The position numbers and the translations under genes were made by a program. Below, one piece after another: positions 14,786-24,096 of a DNA stretch of 37,735 nt. Within the stretch, counting starts at the first letter, position 1. Each line of letters begins with the position of its first letter. Source of the stretch: a virus; IMG/VR virus record IMGVR_UViG_3300020579_000002, positions 1 to 37,735 of that record. The stretch is one strand, 5' to 3'. Under the pieces are notes generated by a model, which searched no databases, was not told where the DNA came from, and saw nothing but the letters and a program-made list of their open reading frames with translations.

Positions 14786-16180
14786 ATGGCCAATCCCGAC
14801 CACACGGATACTCGGATCCCGAATCAGGGCGGGAATCAGGCGGCGACCTACGATCCCAACCAGTTGCGGCAGTACGATCAGACCGTGGCGAACGCGCTCG
14901 GTATCCCCTTGAATCAGGTGGGGCCGCAGCAGATCTCCGACTATCAGGCCTCCCAGGTCGATAACTCGTTCGGCAATTTCCTCTTGAACGCCGGGGAACT
15001 GACCGGCGAGGTGATTGGCGCGGGCTTGATCGGGGGCGAGGCCCTGACCGCCGCGGGAGCGGGCGGCGCGGCGGGCGCCGGAGGTGCCGCCGTCGATGCG
15101 GGAGCCGCGGGAGCGGGCGCGGCCGGTGCGGGGGATGCCGGATTAGCCGCGGGAGCGGGCGGTGCGGCGGCAGGAGATGCGGCGGCGGGCGCCGGAGTGG
15201 CGAGCGGAACTGGCCTCACGGGCGATCTTGCCTCGGGGCTCACGGTGACGGCCGACGCGGGCGGCGGCGCGTCCGCATTGGGCGATTTGGCCTCTGGAGC
15301 GGGCGCAGGCCTCGGACTCGGGGGCCTCGCCAATGCCGCCGGTAATCAGCCGGTCTCGGATGTCGCACCCCAAGGGATCACCGATACCTCGACCTTGACC
15401 GCGAGCAATGTGACTCCAGGCGTGACCGATACCGGCGAGACCCTCAACACCGGGACCAATTTCCTCTCAGCGAGCGACACCTCTCCGTCCCTTCAACCGA
15501 TGTCGGGCGACCTGATGAGCCAATTGGGGATCGATCCCGCCTCGACTGACATGTCGTTTGATGCCTCGATGGCGGGTGATAACCCCGGCTTCAACGCCAT
15601 GAACGTCGCCGATGCGTCGGGCGGGTCCAGTACCACAGGCGGTATCGAGAAATGGCTCTCGAACCCGCGCAATCTCGCGACCTTGGGATCTCTGGGGATT
15701 TCCGGCTTGCAGTCCTTCTCCAAGCCCAAGCTCCCGGCGACCTCCCAGACGGCCGCAGCGAACGCAACGGCGCTCACTAAAGGGGCGTTGCCCATCGTGC
15801 AGTCCGGAGGCACGGCCGGGCCGCAATGGGCCAGCCAGAAAGCCTCCATCGATGCGACCATCGATCAGCAGATCAAGCAGCAATCTCAAAGCCTGATGCA
15901 GGCGGCGGCGAATTCGGGCGAGGGCAATCAAAACAGCGGCATCGTGCAGCAGCAAATCGCTCAGATGACCCAGAACGCCAATGTGCAGCGCCAGCAACTC
16001 TATGCCCAAGCGCAGCAGCAGAACGTTCAGAATGCCCTGGCTGAACTCTCGGGCGGCGACTCGCTACTCGCGAACATCGGAAATATCCAACTGCAGCAGT
16101 CCGAGCGCGCGCAGCAGCAGGCCGCGCAGACCGCGCAACTGGCGCTCAAGCTCTACGGCATGACGGGCGGCGGGCCGTGA
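14786..16180 (+). CDS. Ala/Gly/Gln-rich internal virion (ejection) protein candidate
   Basis: In this 464-residue protein, residues 75-190 are almost wholly Ala and Gly (G-A-G-G-A-A-G-A-G-G type), a low-complexity hydrophobic region. The C terminus is helical and Gln-rich (I-V-Q-Q-Q-I-A-Q-M-T-Q-N-A-N-V-Q-R-Q-Q-L) with coiled-coil character. This combination resembles podovirus ejection proteins that leave the head with the DNA and cross the cell envelope, the Ala/Gly part possibly entering membrane. It is the first of three such genes in a row. No enzymatic motif is seen. Confidence 0.6.
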   Translation: MANPDHTDTRIPNQGGNQAATYDPNQLRQYDQTVANALGIPLNQVGPQQISDYQASQVDNSFGNFLLNAGELTGEVIGAGLIGGEALTAAGAGGAAGAGGAAVDAGAAGAGAAGAGDAGLAAGAGGAAAGDAAAGAGVASGTGLTGDLASGLTVTADAGGGASALGDLASGAGAGLGLGGLANAAGNQPVSDVAPQGITDTSTLTASNVTPGVTDTGETLNTGTNFLSASDTSPSLQPMSGDLMSQLGIDPASTDMSFDASMAGDNPGFNAMNVADASGGSSTTGGIEKWLSNPRNLATLGSLGISGLQSFSKPKLPATSQTAAANATALTKGALPIVQSGGTAGPQWASQKASIDATIDQQIKQQSQSLMQAAANSGEGNQNSGIVQQQIAQMTQNANVQRQQLYAQAQQQNVQNALAELSGGDSLLANIGNIQLQQSERAQQQAAQTAQLALKLYGMTGGGP

Positions 16181-17589
16181 GCGTTTCGCCCGACGACCCC
16201 TTGGTCAAGGATATCGCCGCCGATCGGCAAACCGCTGCCGCGCGACAGACGGCGCTCGATACGCAGCGCCAGGCCTCGGGCATCGAGCGCGAGAAGGTCT
16301 TGGCGCCGCAAGAGGCCAAAGTCTCGCAAGCCATCGACAGTCTGAATCAGGTCAAACCCCCGCCCAAGGCCGATCTACCCACCTACAAGCCAAAACCCGA
16401 GATCGATGCGGGTGAGTACCAGAAACTCTCGATGGGGTTGATCGGCATGGCGCTGATCGGCGGCATTGCCTCGCGCGGCAACTGGCAGGCGGCGGGTGCC
16501 TCACTCAATGGGGCACTCGAAGGCTATGTGGAGGGCAATCACGAGCGTGCGGCCAAGGAATACCAGGACTATCAGACCAAGTTCAAAGAGGCTCAGGCGA
16601 AAAGCGCCGCGGAGCAGAAGGAATTTACCGATATCCTGCAAAACAAGCGCCTCACCATCAATGACATGCTCACTCAGGTGAAACTCGCTGCCGCGAAGTA
16701 CGGGCGCGACGATGTGCGCATGGAAGCCGAACAGAAGTCGATTGACGGCATTTGGCGGCGGGTCGAAACCATGGATCAGACCATTACGCGCCTGAATTCG
16801 ACCCATGAGAACCAGGTGGAGCGTCTCTCGGCGGCGCTCACCAAGCAGACCAAGGCCAATGCCGGCGGTTTGACTGGTGATGCCATCACGACGCTCGCCG
16901 AACAGGCCGAAGCGGGCGACACCAGCGCGCTGGTCGGGCTCTCCAAGCAGGACAAGGAGGCGGTGCGCAATCGGATGGCCGATAACGCACAGATCCGCGG
17001 CACCACGGGGGCCGATCAGGCCGCGCGCAATGCCAATTTCTTTGGTGTGAAGGCTGGCGAGCGGACTCTGGGCACGCGTCAGGCCAACATCGATTCGGCG
17101 GTCACCGAAGCGCAGAACATCCTCCCCATTTTGCGCCAAGCAAGCGATGCGGTACCGCGAGGCAAGATCACCTCCTTGAACCAGTTGATTCAAGTCGCCG
17201 AGCGTGGAACATCTGACCCGGATTTGTTGCGCTTTGCGCAAGCTGCGCGCAGTTTCGCCAATATCTACACGCGGGCGGTGGTTCCGGGTGCCTCCGGAGT
17301 GACGGACCGCGAGGAGTCGATCAAGAACCTCCCGACCTTCACCGATCAGAAATCCTTCAACGGCGTGCTCGACATCATGGAGCAGGAGATGCAAGCGGCG
17401 AAGGCCTCGCCCGCGATGGTGCGCGAAGACATGGCGCGCGATATCACGGGGCGCAAGCCAGGACAGAACGCCGAAGTCCCGCGCAGCCCGGTGAAAGCGC
17501 CCGCTGTCGGCACCATCGAGGACGGCCATCGCTTCAAGGGCGGCGATCCGTCCAAGCCCGAAAGCTGGGAGGCGGTCAGTGGCCGATAG
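16177..17589 (+). CDS. Internal virion (ejection) protein candidate, coiled-coil rich
   Basis: A 470-residue, mostly helical protein. A Gly/Ala helix near residues 88-116 (M-G-L-I-G-M-A-L-I-G-G-I-A-S-R-G) could insert into membrane; it is followed by long charged helices (A-A-K-E-Y-Q-D-Y-Q-T-K-F-K-E-A-Q-A-K-S) and a Lys/Pro tail. The GTG start overlaps the preceding stop and the end overlaps the next gene by 11 bases. By order and composition it should be the second ejection protein. There is no visible transglycosylase motif. Confidence 0.6.
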   Translation: MSVSPDDPLVKDIAADRQTAAARQTALDTQRQASGIEREKVLAPQEAKVSQAIDSLNQVKPPPKADLPTYKPKPEIDAGEYQKLSMGLIGMALIGGIASRGNWQAAGASLNGALEGYVEGNHERAAKEYQDYQTKFKEAQAKSAAEQKEFTDILQNKRLTINDMLTQVKLAAAKYGRDDVRMEAEQKSIDGIWRRVETMDQTITRLNSTHENQVERLSAALTKQTKANAGGLTGDAITTLAEQAEAGDTSALVGLSKQDKEAVRNRMADNAQIRGTTGADQAARNANFFGVKAGERTLGTRQANIDSAVTEAQNILPILRQASDAVPRGKITSLNQLIQVAERGTSDPDLLRFAQAARSFANIYTRAVVPGASGVTDREESIKNLPTFTDQKSFNGVLDIMEQEMQAAKASPAMVREDMARDITGRKPGQNAEVPRSPVKAPAVGTIEDGHRFKGGDPSKPESWEAVSGR

Positions 17590-19150
17590 CGGTCCGTGGA
17601 CCAAATATCAATCGTCAGCGCCGGCGGGGCCGTGGAGTAAATACGCGTCCCCCTCCCCAGAAAAAACCTCGGATGCTGCACCGCAGCGTGATCCGATTGC
17701 TGAAGCCAATGCGGCGGCCAGTGCGAGCGAGCACGGTCCAGTGCAGGACATCATTGACATGGGGAAAGGCGCGCTCTCGGGTGCGGGATCGACGCTCACC
17801 GGCCTTGCGGATACCGCCACCGGTTTGGTCACGCATCCGCTCGACACCAACCGCGCAATCGGCGGGAAGATCATTGATTTATTGGGCAAGGGCGCGAGTG
17901 CTGTCGCCCATCCGATCGATACCGTGAAAGCGGGCGTGCAGTACGTCAAGGATCTGACCCCGCAGAAGGTGGGCGAGATGGCGGGTTCCACCCTGGTCGG
18001 GGGTGCGGCCGGGAAAGCGGCGGGTGTATTGGGGGATGTGGCAGGACCCGCAGTCAAAGAACTGGTCGGCGCGAAACCCGTTTCGCCGACCATCCGAGAC
18101 CTCGCCGCTAAGGGTGTCGTGACGACTCCAGGGATGCGCGCAGGAAAATTCGGCCAGGGCTTAGAGGAGCGGATTGCTGGTACGCCCTTCGTCGGCGATT
18201 CGATCAAGCGCGCCCGCGGTAAGGCGACGGAGCAGTGGAATCGCGCGGAGCTGAACGAAGCGATCAAAGACGCAGGCGGCAAGGAACTACCCAAAACCCG
18301 CACGGGACGGGACGCGATCTTTCACACCGAAACCGAGATGAAGCGCGCCTACGATCGTGTCAATCGCAAGATGGTGGGAGATTTGGACGCACCGAATCCG
18401 GCGGGCGTGACCTTGCGGCAATCGCTTCAGCAGACCAAGACGCTCGCAACGCAGGGCCTCGAGCCGAGTGCCGCGAGAACCGTCAATAAGATCATCGACG
18501 ATCAGGTGATCGGGAAGTTTACGGGTCCCGGTAAAGCGTCCGGCGAGACCATCAAGGAAATCGAAGAAACTCTGCGCACCGAAGCGGATCTGCATCGCCG
18601 AGGGGGATATCAGGATCGCAAAGTCGCTCAAGCGCTTGACCAAGTGCAATCGGACTTCTCCTCGATGTTGAAGCATGTCAACCCCCAGCACGCCCTAGAG
18701 AAAGAGGGCGTCGACCGCGGATATGCCAAGTTCAAGACCGCGTCGCGCGCCTCGCGGTATTCTAAGAAAAATGAGGGTACCTACACCCCCGCGCAGAAAC
18801 TCCGGGCGATCGAGGCGCGGGACCGTTCGAAGGACAAGCAGCGATTTGCGAGCGGCACGGCGCACGGCCAAAAGCAAACCGAAGCCATTGAGGCGGTGAT
18901 GGGTAATACCATTCCGGACTCGGGAACGGCGGGTCGACTGGCCGCCATGGAGGCGGTCACGGGCGGCGTAGGGCTCGCGGCCGGCCATCCCCTGGCGGCT
19001 TTGGGTGTTGCTGGCGCTCCTCTCGCCTATTCTCAGCCCGTGTTACGAGCGCTGCAAAACCGCGCCCTCAAGCGCGGCGGAGCCTATACCCCCATCAGCG
19101 GCACCAAAGCGGCGACCGTGGGCGCGATCTTGGGAGCGAAAGACCAATGA
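17579..19150 (+). CDS. Internal virion (ejection) protein candidate with membrane-type repeats
   Basis: The 523-residue protein starts with a tandem motif (S-G-P-W-T-K-Y-Q, then A-G-P-W-S-K-Y-A), then Gly/Ala hydrophobic segments (G-A-L-S-G-A-G-S-T-L-T-G-L-A-D-T-A-T-G-L) and a V-G-G-A-A-G-K-A-A-G-V-L region. The middle is charged and helical, and the C terminus again Ala/Gly-rich (A-A-G-H-P-L-A-A-L-G-V-A-G-A). Such proteins form the envelope-spanning conduit in podovirus infection. It starts with GTG inside the end of the previous gene and is coupled to the fibre gene by ATGA. Confidence 0.6.
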   Translation: MADSGPWTKYQSSAPAGPWSKYASPSPEKTSDAAPQRDPIAEANAAASASEHGPVQDIIDMGKGALSGAGSTLTGLADTATGLVTHPLDTNRAIGGKIIDLLGKGASAVAHPIDTVKAGVQYVKDLTPQKVGEMAGSTLVGGAAGKAAGVLGDVAGPAVKELVGAKPVSPTIRDLAAKGVVTTPGMRAGKFGQGLEERIAGTPFVGDSIKRARGKATEQWNRAELNEAIKDAGGKELPKTRTGRDAIFHTETEMKRAYDRVNRKMVGDLDAPNPAGVTLRQSLQQTKTLATQGLEPSAARTVNKIIDDQVIGKFTGPGKASGETIKEIEETLRTEADLHRRGGYQDRKVAQALDQVQSDFSSMLKHVNPQHALEKEGVDRGYAKFKTASRASRYSKKNEGTYTPAQKLRAIEARDRSKDKQRFASGTAHGQKQTEAIEAVMGNTIPDSGTAGRLAAMEAVTGGVGLAAGHPLAALGVAGAPLAYSQPVLRALQNRALKRGGAYTPISGTKAATVGAILGAKDQ

Positions 19151-21210
19151 ACTTAAATCAAGCCCTCGCATCTCCCGGCCGCGTGGATGGCGATTACAAC
19201 TCAGGGAATCTTCCCTCCGCCACGCTGTACCCGGTCGGTACTACCGTTGCCACGGTCGATAAAGGGACACTCTACTCGAACGGATCGACCTGGCAGAGCA
19301 CGCCGCCGACCGTGGGCTCTCCGGCGCCCGGAGGGGGCTTGTCGAGTAATTCTGCAGGTCTCGTGCTCTCTCCCGCCAACGCCTCGATCACGAATCGCCT
19401 GCCGGCGGTGACGGACAATGCGACCGCTGGATATACGACCGCATCGCTCTGGCAGTACAACGGTTCGGTCTATAACACCGCCGCCTACTGCGCAGCGGAT
19501 GCGGCTTCGTGGCAACAGAGTTATCTCGCCGTCGGCGGCGGCCCTGTCGATGTGATGGGAACCACCCTCACCAAATTCGCGGGCGGCACGGTCGCGATGA
19601 TGAAAGGATTTACCGGCGCCGCGATCGATGTGGCCGCGCAAATTGCCGGCGTCTGGCAGATCTCGACTGTCAATATCTTGACCAACGGCGAACTCGACAA
19701 TGTCACGTTGGGCGGCATCCTCGCGCAGGCCGATGCGAATACGGTCGTGCGGGTCCTGAAACTCTACGATCAGACCGGCAATGGGTTTCATGCCACGCTC
19801 GGTAATGCCGTCGGTATTCCAGTCGTCGTCAATGCCACCGTCACCACCTCAACCACGCTCACCGTGAATTCGGTCACGTCGGGCACGGTGGTCATTGGTC
19901 AATTGGTCTTTGGCAACGGGATCACCGTCGGAACTACGATCGCGAGCGGCGCAGGCCCCTATACCCTCTCGACCGGATCGCCGACCAATCCCGGACCCGA
20001 GATCATGTACTTAGGAATCAGCACGTGTCCCTACGTCGATTGGGACCCGACCCTGGGCCGGTATGTGATTCTCGCAACGCGTACTGGCAATGCGACGACG
20101 GACCGGCGCGCGCTGCAGTTCCCGCAGTCGATGACGGTGACCAGCAACCAAAATCTTGGGGTGTTTGCGGTCGGTGTCGGCGCCGCGAGCTCGGACGGCT
20201 CGGGCCCGTGCCTGTGTACGGTCGGCGATGGCCTCCTCAGCACCAATTACTTTGCTATTTTCGGCTCGGCAGCCTCTCCCAGCAGCAAGTTCGGCATGAT
20301 CTCGGCGGGGAGCGGCGGCGGTTCGAGCATGACGGTCGCGATGGTGATGCAGCCCGCGGTATTTACGATCTCGACCACCAACACCACGACCACGTGTAAT
20401 GTGAATGAAAGCGTCGCGACCGCTGCGGCGTTCACCAATCTTGCCCTTGCGGGCGGCTGGATCTTCACCTATGGCGGCGCGTCCTTTGCGCCCTACGCGA
20501 TGATGAAACTCGCGGGTCTCGCGATCTTCAATTCAGGTCCTACCGCGGCCCAGACCGCGACCATGCGCCGCGCGGCGTACGCCCGCTTCAATATCTACCC
20601 GCAAGTGCAGAACCAAGTCGCGCTCATCGGCGACAGTCGATTTACCAATAACCTGGTGATTCCGGGTTTCGGCACCTCGGATCTTCTGCCTCGATATCTG
20701 GGGCGTGGGTGGAACTGCCTCAACCTCGCCATCTCAGGCTCGACCACCCAAGCTCAAATCGGCGACGGCCTGGTACCGACGGTCACCGGAGTCGCCAAGG
20801 CCTTGCAGACCCTGAAAGGGCCGGGACTCAACTACGCCGTGGTCTTGATCGGCGTTAATGACTTTTATGTCAACTCCTCGACGGTCGCGGCGACGCTCGG
20901 GTATTTGCAAACCCTGTGCGCGCAGATCACCGCCGCGGGCTGGACACCGATTCTGATCTCAGAACTCGCCGCGAGCGTGACCAATGGATCGAATCCGAGC
21001 ATTTTGCTCCCGATCCTCCATGCAGCGATCCAAGCCGCTGGAGCGGCGGGAATGAATGCGGCGGCGCTCGTGAATCTGTACGGATATACACCCGTCACTA
21101 CGCCGGCCAATACCTCGTATTACTACGATGGGCTGCATCCGACCGTACTGGTCCACCAGATCTGCGCGGCAGCAGTTGCCGCGGCCATGGTCCAACTGGG
21201 TGTTGCGTGA
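19147..21210 (+). CDS. Tail fibre with C-terminal SGNH/GDSL esterase domain
   Basis: The 687-residue host-contact protein has a short N-terminal attachment region, a large beta-rich lectin-like middle (about residues 130-470, with a V-L-K-L-Y-D-Q-T-G-N-G-F-H-A motif usual in LamG/arabinofuranosidase-type domains), and a C-terminal hydrolase. SGNH signatures are complete: G-D-S with nucleophile S497, G-V-N-D (569-572) and D-G-L-H-P with D661 and H664. Such domains remove acetyl or other ester groups from surface polysaccharides. It is coupled to the ejection-protein gene and ends three bases before a convergent minus-strand gene. Confidence 0.8.
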   Translation: MNLNQALASPGRVDGDYNSGNLPSATLYPVGTTVATVDKGTLYSNGSTWQSTPPTVGSPAPGGGLSSNSAGLVLSPANASITNRLPAVTDNATAGYTTASLWQYNGSVYNTAAYCAADAASWQQSYLAVGGGPVDVMGTTLTKFAGGTVAMMKGFTGAAIDVAAQIAGVWQISTVNILTNGELDNVTLGGILAQADANTVVRVLKLYDQTGNGFHATLGNAVGIPVVVNATVTTSTTLTVNSVTSGTVVIGQLVFGNGITVGTTIASGAGPYTLSTGSPTNPGPEIMYLGISTCPYVDWDPTLGRYVILATRTGNATTDRRALQFPQSMTVTSNQNLGVFAVGVGAASSDGSGPCLCTVGDGLLSTNYFAIFGSAASPSSKFGMISAGSGGGSSMTVAMVMQPAVFTISTTNTTTTCNVNESVATAAAFTNLALAGGWIFTYGGASFAPYAMMKLAGLAIFNSGPTAAQTATMRRAAYARFNIYPQVQNQVALIGDSRFTNNLVIPGFGTSDLLPRYLGRGWNCLNLAISGSTTQAQIGDGLVPTVTGVAKALQTLKGPGLNYAVVLIGVNDFYVNSSTVAATLGYLQTLCAQITAAGWTPILISELAASVTNGSNPSILLPILHAAIQAAGAAGMNAAALVNLYGYTPVTTPANTSYYYDGLHPTVLVHQICAAAVAAAMVQLGVA

Positions 21211-21212
21211 TG

Positions 21213-21473
21213 TCAGATGAGTTCCGCACGAATCGGAAAGCGGGCGGTCTGGCAGCGGTACGAGGTGCCGGAGATCGATTTGACCGTGTGAGTGGTTCCA
21301 TCGACCAGGCGGATCTGATCGCCGACTTTGACGGTGGGTGCCACGCAGTTCTCGCCGCGCGCGCCAGTGACGGCATCGGCGGTCTTATCGATGACGGCGC
21401 CGGGGATCAGAAAGAAGAAAAAGCAGCCCTGCAACTGGCTGCAGAGAATGAGGGTACCGATCAATCGCAACAT
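21213..21473 (-). CDS. Lone minus-strand lipoprotein (moron candidate)
   Basis: The 86-residue protein has a clear lipoprotein signal: M-L-R-L-I-G-T-L-I-L-C-S-Q-L-Q-G-C, lipobox L-Q-G-C with the acylated cysteine at 17, followed by an aromatic patch (F-F-F-F) and a small exported domain with two later cysteines (43 and 74) that could pair. It is the only minus-strand gene within the long plus-strand structural block and ends three bases from the fibre gene. A good ribosome site (AGGAG, six bases upstream) supports translation. Orientation and isolation suggest separate expression, for example in superinfection exclusion; this is inference. Confidence 0.75.
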   Translation of the reverse strand: MLRLIGTLILCSQLQGCFFFFLIPGAVIDKTADAVTGARGENCVAPTVKVGDQIRLVDGTTHTVKSISGTSYRCQTARFPIRAELI

Positions 21474-21570
21474 GGGAATCTCCTGAAGGTCAACACGGGG
21501 CTGATCTTAGGTGCAAAATGGGGCTGCTTTGGCGTATAGCGGACATAACCACCGTGCATAGGTCCCAGAA

Positions 21571-21747
21571 ATGAGCGAAGAGTCCCCCAACAAAGCCATT
21601 GATCTTGCGATCAAGAAACTGCTGAAAGACATGGAAGGGCAGCCGATCGATGTCCAGGTGAAGGTGGTGAACAGCGCCGTCAACTGGGAAAAATGCAAGC
21701 ACGCGATCCTGGATAAGGACGCGGAATTCGACCCGGATTCACTCTAG
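21571..21747 (+). CDS. 58-residue acidic helical protein
   Basis: A short gene from ATG 21571, too small for a long-ORF list but with sound coding character: A-I-D-L-A-I-K-K-L-L-K-D-M-E-G is an amphipathic helix, then V-Q-V-K-V-V-N-S-A-V-N-W-E-K, and an acidic tail. No signal peptide or enzyme motif is present. It precedes the 110-residue gene by nine bases with a TAGGAG ribosome site between, so the two are likely co-transcribed. Function unknown. Confidence 0.6.
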   Translation: MSEESPNKAIDLAIKKLLKDMEGQPIDVQVKVVNSAVNWEKCKHAILDKDAEFDPDSL

Positions 21748-21756
21748 GAGATTTCG

Positions 21757-22089
21757 ATGAAGATGAAACGAGAGATTTTCAGCCGCGGCGTGCGCATGAT
21801 CCATACCTTTGAAGGTCTGATAGACCGCCAAGATCCGCTCGCGACCCAGACCTTCGAGGCGCCGTGGCCGAAGCGTGTCGACGCGCTTTCAGAGAAGGCC
21901 GCGGGTCACCCCTGCACCTCGCAGGAGTATGGCTTGCACAACTACCGGCCCGACTCCTCGCCGGTGTGCAAGCCGGGCGGTGGCTATGCGCACTCGGACG
22001 GACCACTGCCCGACTACGCCATGGATCTCGCGATGCCGCTCCCGGTCGGCACCAAGCGGCGCTTGGGACCTCCCAAAACGGACAAATAA
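21757..22089 (+). CDS. Uncharacterised 110-residue protein in the tail module
   Basis: The start is supported by AGGAG seven bases upstream. The protein is basic at the N terminus (M-K-M-K-R-E-I-F-S-R-G-V-R) and contains two cysteines in polar context (H-P-C-T-S-Q-E-Y-G-L; P-V-C-K-P-G-G-G-Y). No domain is recognised. It lies between the fibre gene and further tail proteins, three bases before the next ATG. Confidence 0.6.
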   Translation: MKMKREIFSRGVRMIHTFEGLIDRQDPLATQTFEAPWPKRVDALSEKAAGHPCTSQEYGLHNYRPDSSPVCKPGGGYAHSDGPLPDYAMDLAMPLPVGTKRRLGPPKTDK

Positions 22090-22092
22090 GCC

Positions 22093-23157
22093 ATGACCTA
22101 CGTTTCACCGACTCAAACGACACTCGACCCGACGGGGCGGCTTCGCATCACGCAAGATCCTCTGACCAGCTGGTACGAGGATTTCAGTTTGACGCCGGAT
22201 ATCGTGAACCGGTGGCTCTCGACCTCGGGCGGCGGTGGCACGGCGCCGGCATGGACGGCGGGTCAGATGAATCTGGTCAGCGGTACCACGGCGAACGGAT
22301 ATTCGCTCTTTCAGACGCGCCGCACGTTCTTTCCCAAGAGCCCCTCGCAGCTGGAACTGCTCAATACCGTCAATATCGGCAATGCCGCCATTACGGCAGG
22401 ATTTCCGGCGAACAATTACGCGCTCTTTGGCTTTGGCACCGTCCCCGGCACGCCCACGATTGCCGCTCCGGCGACCGATGGTTTTTTTTGGGAAGTGTCG
22501 CTGACCGGTAAAGTATCGGTCGTCACGTTTGCGGGCGGCACCCGTGTAGGGTCGTTGCCGGACATGACTGCCTTCACCAGCGGAACGATGCAGATCGGCC
22601 AGGATTTTTCGCCCCATAAATACTGGTTGAGGTTTCGCGGTGATTATGGATTCGCCGGGCTCGATGGGATCTATCCCGATGCGAATGTGGTCTCTCAGTT
22701 CACCTCGGGCGCTGCGGGCCCTGTCAACAACAACCTGCCCATCACGTTTCTACTGATCTCCAATGGCGGCGTGTCCTCGGGCCTGCAGATCAATGCGAGC
22801 ATTTTGGGGGACGTGGGTCGCAATCAACTCCTCGTGAATAACGCGGTAGGGACCTATCCCAACGCGCCGACCAACATTGCTTATGCGGCAACGACTGATA
22901 CCGCCTTCGCCGCCGTGAATGCGAATCGCGTGATGTTGATCGTGAGCAACGATACGACAGCAAAATTGTATTTGCTAGTTGACCCGTCCGGCGCGGGTGT
23001 CTCGAGTGCCACCAATTACACCTATGTCGTTCCGGCTGGAGCTACGTTCGAATTCCCGAATCCTGTTTCTACGGCCAGAGTGAGAGGATTTTGGGCCGCA
23101 GGTGGGGCCGGATCGGCCGCCGTATCAGATGTGTCAATGAGCGCGACGGGACTTTGA
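22093..23157 (+). CDS. Beta-rich tail/receptor-binding protein with C-terminal adhesin-like module
   Basis: The 354-residue protein is rich in Thr, Ser, Gly and Ala without helical stretches. Residues 25-250 look like a concanavalin-type jelly roll. The C-terminal part (about 270-354: R-V-M-L-I-V-S-N-D-T-T-A-K-L-Y-L-L-V, then F-E-F-P-N-P-V-S-T-A-R-V-R-G) resembles the compact beta-barrel carried at the end of many phage head fibres and adhesins. It begins a run of four tail genes with almost no spacing. The domain calls are by pattern. Confidence 0.55.
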   Translation: MTYVSPTQTTLDPTGRLRITQDPLTSWYEDFSLTPDIVNRWLSTSGGGGTAPAWTAGQMNLVSGTTANGYSLFQTRRTFFPKSPSQLELLNTVNIGNAAITAGFPANNYALFGFGTVPGTPTIAAPATDGFFWEVSLTGKVSVVTFAGGTRVGSLPDMTAFTSGTMQIGQDFSPHKYWLRFRGDYGFAGLDGIYPDANVVSQFTSGAAGPVNNNLPITFLLISNGGVSSGLQINASILGDVGRNQLLVNNAVGTYPNAPTNIAYAATTDTAFAAVNANRVMLIVSNDTTAKLYLLVDPSGAGVSSATNYTYVVPAGATFEFPNPVSTARVRGFWAAGGAGSAAVSDVSMSATGL

Positions 23158-23158
23158 T

Positions 23159-23563
23159 ATGCCCATCTTCAACCCTGGCTCTCCGGTTGCCGCCTCGAGT
23201 ATTCAACAACTGCTCTTCAAGGGCAGTTCACTCAACTTTCAGCTGACCACCGATCAGGTGCTGACCAAGGTGTACGCAGGCTCGGCGTATATCGTGACTG
23301 GGATCTATGCGCGGCAGCGCAGCGGTGCAGCGTCCGTGGTTTGTGCTGGCGGTGTTTATGACACGGCGGCCAAGGGCGGCAATGCGGTGGTTGCGGCGGC
23401 TCAGTCGTGGGTGACGCTAGCCTCCGGAATCATCGTGAATGCGGCCCTCGCCGCGCTCGCGGGGACCACTCTCTTGACCAACACGCTGATCCTGTCGCTC
23501 ACCACGGGCTCGACCGCGGCCTGCACGGCGGATCTCTACGTGATTGGCCTCGATGTGTCGTGA
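23159..23563 (+). CDS. 134-residue Ala/Thr/Val-rich virion protein candidate
   Basis: The composition (alternating hydrophobic and small residues: V-Y-A-G-S-A-Y-I-V-T-G-I-Y-A; A-A-L-A-G-T-T-L-L-T-N-T-L-I-L-S-L-T-T-G) suggests a beta-sheet protein that trimerises or decorates a fibre. There is no signal peptide. It is one base from the gene before and overlaps the PASTA-like gene after it by one base (TGATG). Role unknown beyond location in the tail cassette. Confidence 0.55.
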   Translation: MPIFNPGSPVAASSIQQLLFKGSSLNFQLTTDQVLTKVYAGSAYIVTGIYARQRSGAASVVCAGGVYDTAAKGGNAVVAAAQSWVTLASGIIVNAALAALAGTTLLTNTLILSLTTGSTAACTADLYVIGLDVS

Positions 23564-24096
23564 TGCCGACGGCTCCGCTTAATACGAATCCCGCGTGGAG
23601 TGCGGACGGCTTCAATCAGTGGAGTGCGGACGGGTTTTACGGATGGACCGCGGACGGTTACGAGCCGACCACCCTGGCGGCCGCGATTACGGCGGCATCC
23701 GCGCTCGGCGTCAACATCGGCCCCATCACGACCGCCTATGATCCGGGGGTACCGGTGGGCTTCGTCATCACCGGATGGTCGCCGCTGGTCAATAGCGCTC
23801 CAGTCGGCTCCTACGTGCCGGTTATCATCAGTGAAGGGCCGATGCCGGGGCCCACCACTCTGACCGTCCCGAATGTGGTCGGGAAGTTCTACTACGATGC
23901 GCAGCTGGCGCTGCTTCAGGCGGGATTTCTGATCGATGTGCCGACCTTCGTGTTGTCCTCGACCGTCAATCCGCAGTACGCGATCTCTCAATCGGTCGCG
24001 GCGGGAACCACGTTCACTCAGCAGACCTTGATTACGATCACGGTGTCCGGATTCTCGGTCACCAATCAGCCGGGTATCGTGGTGCCGGTGCCATAA
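23563..24096 (+). CDS. PASTA-like tail protein with W-S-A-D-G repeats
   Basis: The 177-residue protein starts with three tandem W-[ST]-A-D-G-[FY] units (about residues 9-30). Residues 100-165 match a PASTA domain: T-V-P-N-V-V-G-K, A-Q-L-A-L-L-Q-A-G-F, then Q-Y-A-I-S-Q-S-V-A-A-G-T and a final I-T-I-T-V-S strand. PASTA domains usually sit in penicillin-binding proteins and Ser/Thr kinases and bind peptidoglycan or beta-lactam-like ligands. In a phage tail gene it may help anchor to cell wall. The ATG at 23563 is chosen from the TGATG overlap. Confidence 0.65.
   Translation: MPTAPLNTNPAWSADGFNQWSADGFYGWTADGYEPTTLAAAITAASALGVNIGPITTAYDPGVPVGFVITGWSPLVNSAPVGSYVPVIISEGPMPGPTTLTVPNVVGKFYYDAQLALLQAGFLIDVPTFVLSSTVNPQYAISQSVAAGTTFTQQTLITITVSGFSVTNQPGIVVPVP

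Noticed and set aside
16501-17604. 367-codon frame opposite the second ejection-protein gene
   Set aside because: Long only because GC-rich coding DNA leaves few stops on the other strand; no start context and no coherent domain.
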